Assembly: GCA_009667805.1 (NCBI GenBank)
Contig: CM019067.1
Location: forward strand, 69,210,997-69,274,996
Length of the DNA: 64,000 nucleotides
Source: Leptobrachium leishanense
Lineage: Eukaryota > Chordata > Amphibia > Anura > Megophryidae
Reading direction: 5' to 3'
The notes beneath the pieces are model-generated. The model had not been told where the DNA came from and made no database searches. It saw nothing but the letters and a program-made list of their open reading frames with translations. Position numbers and translations under genes: made by a program. Positions 1 to 9,048 of the stretch are shown in pieces. Positions within the stretch are counted from its first letter, which is position 1; each line of letters begins with the position of its first letter.

Positions 1-121
1 GCAGCAAATCATATCACCTGTGCTGTGCTTCACATATCTGGCAAACCTGGCCTGTTAGGGGGTCCTAAGGACCCAGGTTTGGGAAACAGTGTTTTAGACG
101 GTCAGCTCTAGTCTTAGTAAC

Positions 122-519
122 ATGAAAATGAGGTCATGTGACTGCCTGAATATACTGAATGAGCGGGTTTTCCATCAATGTGTATTTTCTTCTCTGATGG
201 CACAGCGGGCATATTTCAAGATGGCAATGCCAGGATTTATCAAGCTCAAATTGTGCAAGAGTGGTTCAGGGAGCACGAGACATCATTTTCACACATGGAT
301 TGGCCACCGCACAGTCCAGACCTTAACCCTGTTGAGAGTCTTTGGGATAATGTGCTGGAGAAGACTTTAGGCAGCGCTGCGACTCTCCCATCATCAATAC
401 AAGATCTTGGCCACAAATTAATGCCACTCTGGATGGAAATAAACATTGTGACGTGGCATGAGCTTATCGAAACGATGCCACGGCTAATGCATGCCGTAAC
501 CAAAGCAATTTTTTCATGA
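122..519 (+). pseudogene. Tc1/mariner transposase, DD37E-type, C-terminal fragment (copy C1)
   Basis: This is the C-terminal half of a Tc1/mariner DDE transposase, the nuclear enzyme that cuts and pastes its own element at TA sites. The second catalytic Asp is seen in FQDGNARIY and the final acidic residue in [12 protein letters not shown] count 37 residues between them, so it belongs with DD37E-type elements, unlike the DD34E copies elsewhere in the window. The tail has LPSSIQDLG and LIETMPRLM, usual for this family. The N-terminal DNA-binding half and the first Asp are missing. The coding sequence switches frame near 200 (the start reads in one frame, the DGNARIY part in another) and the last residues are degraded. 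No terminal inverted repeat is recognisable at either side. A related decayed piece lies on the minus strand at 44,431-44,925. Family assignment is secure; it is clearly non-functional. Confidence 0.85.
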
Positions 520-1450
520 ATCCATTTTTTACCATTATTTCTTTTCAGTGATTTACAACATCTGTCAAACTTTCCCCTAACCCTTATAAGTGGCATTACT
601 AAGACAGCGATGCGGAGTACATATTATATAAGAGAAACATAGTTGCAGCTTAGATTGGCGATTTACTGTAATTATTCCTTTGGAGTGAAAAAATAAAATC
701 CTGACTTTTTTCAAGGTGATATAGTGAAAGCATATATTCCTATATATATATTGCTATATTCCAAAGGGTGAGAAGTTACCTATTAGGTAGGGGGTTAGGA
801 TTGAATTTCCCCGGTTGGCTTTAATAATAAGGTTTTGTAAGCGGGATCTCCAGCGGGGCGGCCGCTCACCTTGCAAGCGTTGAATGTGCCTGCAGTTAAT
901 TTAGTGCAATTAATAAAGGAACCTGTTATTACATGTCAGCAGAAACAAGAGGTCGCTGCTTTGTTCCTTCATATCTTTATTTATTTGTTGCAGCGTGCGG
1001 TTTAATAATCGCCTAGAAATGGCCTTTAATCCGGCTAATGTGTACCTCATTGTCAGGCTATTATCCTTTTTTTTCTGTGTTGCTGCTGCTGCAGATGTGA
1101 ATAGAAAGGCAGGGGGACCGGCCGTGGCGAACGCTGAGCAAATGAGACATGTGGCGAGCGTTTACCCACATTAAGTCCAGCGCTCATCTGGACATCTGAC
1201 AGTCTTTAATAATTTATTGAATGCAAATGCTAAATTTAGGGTCTTATCAGGCCCTGGATCCAGTCATAGCCTTGTTAATCGTTGATTTTGTATCGTGTCA
1301 GCGCGGCTGCAGGCGGCTAGACGATGAGCAATTATATGGATGTGGGAAGGATGCTTTTATCCCTGTTTTGTAGTTTTTTCTTCTGCTTTGTTTTTTGCTG
1401 TAAGAATGTAGTCTTGATAACCTGTCTTCTGTATTATTATTTATTTATAA
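520..1450. other. Intergenic stretch, no gene recognised
   Basis: AT-rich DNA with no coding signal or repeat I can name. Short ORFs here lack any recognisable motif. A polypyrimidine-rich run sits near 1066-1095. Confidence 0.5.
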
Positions 1451-1498
1451 AGTATTTTATCAGGAAGGATACATTGAGATTTCTCTCGTTTTCAAGTA

Positions 1499-3147
1499 CA
1501 GTCAGGTCCAGAAATATTGGGACATCGACACGATTCTAACATCTTTGGCTCTATACACCACCACAATGTAGTTGGAATGAAACAAACACAATGTGCTTTA
1601 ACTGTAGACTGTCAGCTTTAATTTGAGGGTATGTACATCCAACTCAGGTGAACGGTGTAGGACTTACAGCAGTTTGCAGATGTGCCTCCCACTTGTTAAG
1701 GGACCAAAAGTAATGGGACAGAATAATAATCATAAATCAAACTTTCCCTTCTTAATACTTGGTTGCAAATCCTTTGCAGTCAATCACAGCCTGAAGTCTG
1801 GAACGCATAGACATCACCAGACGCTGGGTTTCATCCCTGGTGATGCTCTGCCAGGCCTCTACTGCAACTGTCTTCAGTTCCTGCTTGTTCTTGGGGCATT
1901 TTCCCTTCAGTTTTGTCTTCAGCAAGTGAAATGCATGCTCAATGGGATTCAGGTCAGGTGATTGACTTGGCCATTGCATAACATTCCACTTCTGTCCCTT
2001 CAAAAACTCTTTGGTTGCTTTTGCAGTATGCTTTGGGTCATTGTCCATCTGCACTGTGAAGCGCCGTCCAATGAGTTCTGCAGCATTTGGCTGAATGTGA
2101 GCAGATAATATTGCCCGAAACACTTCAGAATTCATCCTGCTGCTTTTGTCAGCAGTCACATCATCAATAAATACAAGAGAACCAGTTCCATTGGCAGCCA
2201 TACATGCCCACGCCATGTCACTACCACCACCATGCTTCACTGATGAGGTGGTATGCTTAGGATCATGAGCAGTTCCTTTCCTTCTCCATACTCTTCTCTT
2301 CCCATCACTCTGGTACAAGTTGATCTTGGTCTCATCTGTCCATAGGATCTTGTTCCAGAACTGTGAAGGCTTTGTTAGGTGTTGTTTGGCAAACTCTAAT
2401 CTGGCCTTCCTGTTTTTGAGGCTCACCAATGGTTTACATCTTATGGTGAACCCTCTGAATTCACTCTGGTGAAGTCTTCTCTTGATTGTTGACTTTGACA
2501 CAGATACACCTACCTCCTGGAGAGTGTTCTTGATCTGGCCAACTGTTGTGAAGGGTGTTTTCTTCACCAGGGAAAGAATTCTTCAGTCATCCACCACAAT
2601 TGTTTTCCGTGGTCTCCCGGGTCTTTTGGTGTTGCTGAGCTCACCGGTGGGTTCCTTCTTTTTGAGAATGTTCCAAACAGTTGTTTTGGCCACGCTTAAT
2701 GTTCTTGCTATCTCTCTGATGGGTTTGTTTTGTTTCTTTAGCCTAATGATGACTTGCTTCACTGATAGTGACAGCTCTTTGGATCTCATCTTGAGAGTTG
2801 ACAGCAACAGATTCCAAATGAAAATAGCACACTTGAAATGAACTCTGGGCCTTTTATCTGTACATTGTAATTAGGATAATGAGGGAATATCACACACCTG
2901 GCCATGGAACAGCTGAGAAGCCAATTGTCCCATTACCTTTGGTCCCTTAACAAGTGGGAGGCACATCTGCAAAGTGCTGTAAGTCCTACACCGTTCACCT
3001 GAGTTTGATGTACATACCCTCAAATTAAAGCTGACAGTCTGCAGTTAAAGCACATTGTGTTTGTTTCATTCCAACTCCATTGTGGTGGTGTATAGAGCCA
3101 AAGATGTTAGAATTGTGTCGATGTCCCAATATTTCTGGACCTGACTG
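1499..3147 (-). mobile_element. Tc1-like DNA transposon, family A copy A1, full length (1649 bp)
   Basis: A complete Tc1/mariner-type element flanked by the TA duplication (1497-1498 and 3148-3149). The inverted repeats are about 222 bp each (1499-1720 and 2926-3147), starting CAGTCAGGTCCAGAAATATT. Each carries two similar motifs, one outer (ending ATTGGGACA) and one inner (ending AATGGGACA). This is the IR/DR arrangement known from Sleeping Beauty-like transposons, where the motifs serve as transposase binding sites. It encodes a transposase on the minus strand that is interrupted by one stop codon. It sits inside a SINE. Confidence 0.95.
1752..2789 (-). pseudogene. Tc1-like DD34E transposase, one nonsense mutation (copy A1)
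   Basis: The frame spans 345 sense codons, the usual length for a Tc1-like transposase, and starts at an ATG reading MRSKELSLSV. Order: paired-like helix-turn-helix DNA-binding region (about residues 1-110) with a GRPR-type AT-hook (RPGRPRKT), then the DDE catalytic domain with WTDETK (first Asp), QMDNDPKHT (second Asp) and [11 protein letters not shown] (Glu). I count 34 residues between the second Asp and the Glu. The only break I find is an in-frame TGA at about 2571-2573, where copy A3 has CGA (Arg), as expected from C-to-T decay at a CpG. The frame is otherwise continuous to the stop after GFATKY. An element with an intact enzyme could in principle mobilise it in trans. Confidence 0.93.
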
Positions 3148-3290
3148 TATGTCCTGAGTGGCGAGTATGTACCATTAGGTGTCTTGCCCAAGGACACTTA
3201 CTGGAGAGGTGCCCTGGCCAGGATTCGAACCAGGGTCTCCACGGTTATAGAGCAGTGATGTTGCCTCTACTCCACCCTGCCAGCGCTGAA

Positions 3291-3801
3291 GGAATCAGAT
3301 AGGGCATCTCCACCTGCCTCTTTATGATGACAAAAGGTATATCACCAAAGTTTAGGATTCCCTTGTCCGAGTACTAGTATAAACATGACAGTTCCTCTTC
3401 CATTCTTGCCGGCAGCAGGGAGCCGCTAATGGAAAACATTGGCACCATCACATAAATCTTAGCAGCCCCGTTACCGTCTCTATTTCGGCCCAGCGGGTGT
3501 ATCAGTGGCTCAAGTCGGAATAGTTATGTGCTGCTTAATGATACGGCTAATGGCATCTTGAGCCGCCATTCATATTTGGCTACTGAATAGGACTCCATGG
3601 AGCCAATTGCGACCCTGTGAGAGTGTAAAAGAGTGGGGATAGACAGGGAAGGCAGAAGAAGACTGGAAACCATTTGTTCGTATATTTCCGCTGTGCACGG
3701 CGAGAGATAACGGCTGATTGCCACTCCCTCTTCACCAGAGGCAAGATTAGGATTTTATTCAATGCTTTTTTTAATACAAATGACGTGGAATCAGCTGTGG
3801 C
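3291..3801. other. Intergenic stretch, no gene recognised
   Basis: Unique-looking sequence between the SINE and the 31-bp satellite. Short ORFs on both strands carry no recognisable domain. Confidence 0.5.
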
Positions 3802-4879
3802 TCCAAAGCCACACAATGCACATGCTCTTTATGCCAAACCCACACAATGCGTATGCGCTTTATGCCAAAGCCGCACAATGCGTATGCACGTTATGCCAAA
3901 GCCACACATTGTGCATGTGAGTTATGCCAAAGCCACACATTGTGCATGCACATTATGCCAAAGCCACACATTGTGCATGCACATTATGCCAAAGCCACAC
4001 ATTGTGCATGCACATTATGCCAAAGCCACACATTGTGCATGCACGTTATGCCAAAGACACACAATGCGCATGCGCGTTATGCCAAACCCACACAATACAT
4101 ATTCGCGTTATGCCAAAGCCACACAATGCACATGCGCGTTATGCCAAAGCCACACATTGTGCATGTGAGTTATGCCAAAGCCACACATTGTGCATGCACA
4201 TTATGCCAAAGCCACACATTGTGCATGCACATTATGCCAAAGCCACACATTGTGCATGCACGTTATGCCAAAGACACACAATGCGCATGCGCGTTATGCA
4301 AACCCACACAATACATATTCGCGTTATGCCAAAGCCACACAATGCACATGCGCGTTATGCCAAAGCCACACATTGTGCATGTGAGTTATGCCAAAGCCAC
4401 ACATTGTGCATGCACATTATGCCAAAGCCACACATTGTGCATGCACATTATGCCAAAGCCACACATTGTGCATGCACGTTATGCCAAAGACACACAATGC
4501 GCATGCGCGTTATGCCAAACCCACACAATACATATTCGCGTTATGCCAAAGCCACACAATGCACATGCGCGTTATGCCAAACCCACACAATACATATTCG
4601 CGTTATGCCAAAGCCACACAATGTGTATGCACATTATGCCAAAGCCGCACAATGTGTATGCGCGTTATGCTAAAGCCACACAATTTGCATGCACGTTATG
4701 CCAAAGCCACACATTGTGCATGCATATTATGCTAAAGCCACACATTGTGCATGCATATTATACCAAAGCTACACATTGTGCATGCGCGTTATGCCAAAGC
4801 CACACATTATGCATGCATATTATGCCAAAGCCACACATTGTGCATGCGCGTTATGCCAAAGCCACACATTATGCATGCG
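3802..4879. repeat. Satellite A: 31-bp tandem repeat, about 35 copies, with 217-bp higher-order unit
   Basis: The monomer is 31 bp, typified by TTATGCCAAAGCCACACA followed by TTGTGCATGCACA. Several monomer variants recur in the same order. The variant containing ATACATATTCG starts at 4095, 4311, 4528 and 4590. The first spacings are 216 and 217 bp (seven monomers, with one base lost in the first), the last 62 bp (two monomers). So the array grew partly by copying blocks of seven monomers. Each monomer carries the palindrome TGCATGCA or a variant. Because 31 is not a multiple of three and the monomer lacks stops, long reading frames appear in all three forward frames; these are artefacts. Confidence 0.95.
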
Positions 4880-4921
4880 TTTGATTCATTAGACATTTCA
4901 CAAGCAGACGGTGTGATGTAG

Positions 4922-4960
4922 CGCATGCATGTGCATTGTGGTTTTGGCATAACATGCAGC
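4922..4960 (-). repeat. Inverted orphan monomer of satellite A
   Basis: About 40 bases past the array, the complement of this stretch reads TGTTATGCCAAAACCACAAT and then GCACATGCATGC. This is a satellite A monomer with one or two changes, in opposite orientation to the array. Confidence 0.75.
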
Positions 4961-6166
4961 GGAAGTGACATGGGTCTCGAGGGTTTGATGAAATGATGGA
5001 ACACCGGCTCGAGACAGGAATAGCAGTCTACTGTGGAATAGCTCACTGTTCTCATTTTGAGATGTTATTAATGGCTCCTACACAGGGTAGTAGATGGACA
5101 TGAAATGAGGGCATAAAACAATAAATGGGCATGAAATTGGGTGCACTGAATGAGAGGGGGACATGAAATTGTGGCATTAAACAAATGGAGGGGAATATGG
5201 GCAGTTACATCATATACACTTGAAGCACTGGTGGAACCGGAGAGGGGGCACAGGGGGCATTCCCCCCCACCCCGAGCTGCAGTCCCATTAAAGGTCATAC
5301 AGGGGAACTTTGGATGTTTGAAACATTGTATCTCCGGCTCAACAATTTGTTTAAAATTGTGTATTTCCTTAGAAAATGCAGGCTGGGAAGTGAAATGGCT
5401 CAGAAGCAAAGGGGTTAACCTCTATGTATCAAACCTCTGGAGTTCACTTGACAAGGCTATTTCCTGGATACACTCAAAATATATAAACCTATATAGTGTG
5501 TATATCTATGGATGTGTATATAGCTGTGTATGTCAATGAGTGTGTGTGTTTGTATACAGCTGTGTATGTGTACCTGGGTGCATATCTCCCAAATGTCCCA
5601 GTTTTTAAGGAACAGTCCCTATTTTGGCCCAAATGCCCCTTTCCCTCTTTTTTTCTAATGTTTCTCCTTTTAGGAACTCCCCAATATATCCAGGCAGTGC
5701 AGATGTATAACAGAGCTGCACAGCAATAAACATCCCAGCAATGAGTCTGTAAACTATAATAAATGTAAATAAGATACTTTGCTTTGATTTTAGTTAACAT
5801 TTTAATTGACATAAATGGCACAATATGTTGTGATGCTGCCTATAAAGTCTGGGAATAGCCGAGTTTCTGAGCCTGCCTTTAGCGGCTTCCCTGAATAGTG
5901 TGTGTGTGTGTGTGTGTGCATAGCTATGTACAGTATGTGTTTGTATCTCTGAGTTGTATGTCTATGTATGGGTGCCAGTGGCTGTATAGACCTGCGGCGT
6001 GTTATCGCTGGAGCTGGCTGATTCTCACTGGCAGAACCTGTGTCAGAGTGCAGGGAATTGTAGTGTCTATTCTGTGTTACCTGAGCCGCATGAGGACAGA
6101 CCCTGTGCGGCAATGCTCAGAGAGAGTGAGTGTGGCGAGCACAGCTTGCGATTAGGCTCGATACAG
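4961..6166. other. Intergenic stretch with a microsatellite and a dispersed repeat
   Basis: No gene recognised. 5575-5820 contains a C/T-rich repeat (TCTCCCAAATGTCCC, then CCCTTTCCCTC) with a diverged relative near 62,320-62,480. A (GT)n run lies at 5898-5918, and GT-rich simple sequence at 5490-5570. ORFs in this stretch have no recognisable domain. Confidence 0.55.
5898..5918. repeat. (GT)n microsatellite
   Basis: About ten uninterrupted GT dinucleotides. Confidence 0.95.
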
Positions 6167-6248
6167 CCTGTCACTGCAAACCCAACACCAGCTCTTAGCC
6201 AAAACTGGTAGAGTGCCCCCCCCCAATCCTGTGTCTGGATCCACCCCC
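6167..6248. repeat. Dispersed repeat with poly-C core, copy 1
   Basis: Reads GCCTGTCACTGCAAACCC, then a C-run, then CTGTGTCTGGATCC. A close copy in the same orientation lies at 8243-8330, so the pair brackets Tc1-like copy A2. A shorter related piece (AATTGGTAGAATGCCCC) lies near 21,736. Class unknown. Confidence 0.7.
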
Positions 6249-6526
6249 TGACCCGAAATAACTGATGTAAAACATTTCCATAATATCAGGGGAACAATTT
6301 AAGGAAATGCGCTGCCAAGGAGTAAGCAAGAGAAAAAAAGGACTGTGAATCACTGCTCTCCCACATTGTGGATCTCATTGGCCCTTGATGAAAATGTATG
6401 ACTATAGGAATTTTTTTCAACATCTTGTTTTACCCTCCCCCCACCTGGGGCGGATCCATGGGGGCAATATATATCCATGTGAGCTGGGGGCAATATATAC
6501 AAATGTGAGCTGGGGGCCAATATATA

Positions 6527-8155
6527 CAGTCAGGTCCAGAAATATTGGGACATCGACACAATTCTAACATCTTTGGCTCTATACACCACCACAATGGAGT
6601 TGGAATGAAACAAACACAATGTACTTTAACTGCAGACTGTCAGCTTTAATTCGAGGGTATGTACATCCAACTCAGGTGAACGGTGAAGGACTTACATCAG
6701 TTTGCAGATGTGCCTCCCACTTGTTAAGGGACCAAAAGTAATGGGACAGAATAATAATCATAAATCAAACTTTCCCTTCTTAATACTTGGTTGCAAATCC
6801 TTTGCAGTCAATCACAGCCTGAAGTCTGGAACGTATAGACATCACCAGACGCTGGGTTTCATCCCTGGTGATGCTCTGCCAGGCCTCTACTGCAACGGTC
6901 TTCAGTTCCTGCTTGTTCTTGGGGCATTTTCCCTTCAGCTTTGTCTTCAGCAAGTGAAATGCATGCTCAATGGGATTCAGGTCAGGTGATTGACTTGGCC
7001 ATTGCATAACATTCCACTTCTGTCCCTTCAAAAACTCTTTGGTTGCTTTTGCAGTATGTTTTGGGTCATTGTCTATCTGCACTGTGAAGCGTCGTCCAAT
7101 GAGTTCTGCAGCATTTGGCTGAATGTGAGCAGATAATATTGCCCGAAACACTTCAGAATTCATCCTGCTGCTTTTGTCAGCAGTCACATCATCAATAAAT
7201 ACAAGAGAACCAGTTCCATTGGCAGCCATACATGCCCACGCCATGACACTAACACCACCATGCTTCACTGATGAGGTGGTATGCTTCGGATCATGAGCAG
7301 TTCCTTTCCGTCTCCATACTTTTCTCTTCCCATCACTCTGGTACAAGTTGATCTTGGTCTCCTCTGTCCATGGGATCTTGTTCCAGGTATTGTTTGGCAA
7401 ACTCTAATCTGGCCTTCCTGTTTTTGAGGCTCACCAATGGTTTACATTTTATGGTGAACCCTCTGTATTCACTCTGGTGAAGTCTTCTCTTGATTGTTGA
7501 CTTTGACACAGATACACCTACCTCCTGGAGAGTGTTCTTGATCTGGCCAACTGTTGTGAAGGGTATTTTCTTCACCAGGGAAAGAATTCTTCATTCACCC
7601 ACCACAGTTGTTTTCCGTGGTCTCCCTGGTCTTTTGGTGTTGCTGAGCTCACCGGTGCGTTCCTTCTTTTTGAGAATGTTCCAAACAGTTGTTTTGGCCA
7701 CGCCTAATGTTCTTGCTATCTCTCTGATGGGTTTGTTTTGTTTCTTCGGCCTAATGATGGCTTGCTTCACTGATAGTGAAGGCTCTTTGGATCTCATCTT
7801 GAGAGTTGACAGCAACAGATTCCAAATGCAAATAGCACACTTGAAATGAACTCTGGGCCTTTTATCTGCACATTGTAATTGGGGTAATGAGGGAATATCA
7901 CACACCTGGCCATGGAGCAGCTGAGAAGCCAATTGTCCCATTACTTTTGGTCCCTTAACAAGTGGGAGGCACATCTGCAAACTGCTGTAAGTCCTACACC
8001 GTTCACCTTAGTTGGATGTACATACCCTCAAATTAAAGTTGACAGTCTGCAGCTAAAGCACATTGTGTTTGTTTCATTCCAACTCCATTGTGGTGGTGTA
8101 TAGAGCCAAAGATGTTAGAATTGTGTCGATGTCCCAATATTTCTGGACCTGACTG
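6527..8155 (-). mobile_element. Tc1-like DNA transposon, family A copy A2 (1629 bp)
   Basis: Same family as A1, with the same long IR/DR inverted repeats and TA duplication (6525-6526 and 8156-8157). It is exactly 20 bp shorter than A1 because of one internal deletion near 7386, in the transposase gene. Confidence 0.95.
6780..7797 (-). pseudogene. Tc1-like DD34E transposase, frameshifted (copy A2)
   Basis: Encodes the same 345-residue transposase plan as A1, starting MRSKEPSLSV. Two breaks are visible. One is an in-frame TGA at the same codon as in A1 (about 7579-7581, before the codons for RILSLVK). The other is a 20-bp deletion near 7386 that removes part of the KPSQFWNKI region just before the first catalytic Asp and shifts the frame. 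Downstream, WTEETK replaces WTDETK, so the first catalytic Asp is also changed to Glu. The second Asp and the Glu remain in QIDNDPKHT and [11 protein letters not shown]. It is therefore dead for at least three reasons. Confidence 0.93.
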
Positions 8156-8242
8156 TATATCCATGTGAGCTGGGGGCAATATATATATCCATGCGAGTGA
8201 GGGGCAATATATATATCCACGTGAGCTGGGGGCAAATATATC

Positions 8243-8330
8243 TGCCTGTCACTGTGAACCCAACACCAGCTCTTGGCCAAAACTGGTTGAATGCCCCCCC
8301 CCCCGAAACCTGTGTCTGGATCCGCCCCTG
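8243..8330. repeat. Dispersed repeat with poly-C core, copy 2
   Basis: Second copy of the repeat at 6167-6248, same orientation (GCCTGTCACTGTGAACCC ... CTGTGTCTGGATCC). Confidence 0.7.
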
Positions 8331-9048
8331 CCCCTGCCCCTGCCATACACATCTAATAAACCATTTGGTGTTCAGAAGATGTGAGCACACGAGGATAAAT
8401 AGATACTGAAACAATCATACAGCTTTGCATGTGCCACCAAATAAAGTGTCACGCGCGCATTGAAATTAATCCTGTCCTATGCTGGGGCAGGATTTTCATG
8501 GCCGGCTCTCGGCTTCAGGAAGAAAATTGCTCTCAGATACAGAATGTTCTGTATTTCTCCGGTAGGTCATGGGGAGATGCTATGGCCCTTAACGTTCTCA
8601 CCAAATATATTTCTGCTCCTGTAATCAGGGGAAGGTTTGGTTTCCTCAGCTGACCAGGTTTTCTAGAAATTGGCATTAGCTGTCAGATTGCGGTAACATG
8701 ATCTAAGCTTCACTGAGTGGGCGCATATACTCACTGAAGCATCCACTTGATGAACCCTGGTCGCCCGCTTGTCTTTTCATGCGTGGTGCTGTGTGAAAGG
8801 TTACTTTCTCAGGAAACGGCAGCAGCCATGAAGGTGAAAACGCGGGATTGTATCTTACAGAACTGGTCACTGGGATCATTTTGATTTCCAAAAATTCACT
8901 CTCTATTCTTAACACAATGGAGATACTTTTTATCTATTTTTAGTGAGCCGGACAGCATGGAAATCCTACCAAGAATGGATTCTATTCCATCTGAGCTGGT
9001 AATAGAGAGCCGCCTGTGGAAAACAGTGCTAACCATTAGTGGCTTCCT
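8331..9048. other. Intergenic stretch, no gene recognised
   Basis: Unique-looking DNA leading into satellite B. Short ORFs here have no recognisable motif. Confidence 0.5.

Larger units (their letters stand above)
1451..3290 (-). repeat. tRNA-derived SINE, copy 1, split by Tc1-like copy A1
   Basis: The two halves, 1451-1498 and 3150-3290, join to give a repeat that is uninterrupted at 52,978-53,168. On the minus strand the head holds a perfect RNA polymerase III B-box-like motif (GGTTCGAATCC, complement of 3221-3231). Upstream there is a near A-box (TGGCAGGGTGG, complement of 3272-3282), with about 62 bases from the start of A to the end of B. That fits a tRNA-derived SINE head (known for the class; assignment inferred). 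The tail reads AATGTATCCTTCCTG toward 1451. The Tc1-like element entered the TA inside the body. Confidence 0.7.
6465..8242. repeat. 26-28 bp tandem repeat split by Tc1-like copy A2
   Basis: Units of the form CAATATATATCCATGTGAGC followed by TGGGGG occur two to three times before 6525 and three times after 8157. The Tc1-like element lies between them, having entered a TA in the AT-rich part of a unit. Confidence 0.8.

Noticed and set aside
2482..2841. A 119-residue ORF antisense to the transposase, present in all three family A copies (also 7490-7849 and 55,852-56,211)
   Set aside because: It persists only because the underlying DNA is the same; it overlaps the helix-turn-helix coding region and has no recognisable domain.
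3221..3282. Functional tRNA gene
   Set aside because: A- and B-box-like motifs exist, but the stems needed for a tRNA cloverleaf are not evident and the unit repeats as a SINE.
3674..4892. Long overlapping ORFs rich in HIVHAHYAKATHCACTLC-type repeats
   Set aside because: They exist in all three frames because the 31-bp monomer lacks stops; they begin and end with the satellite.
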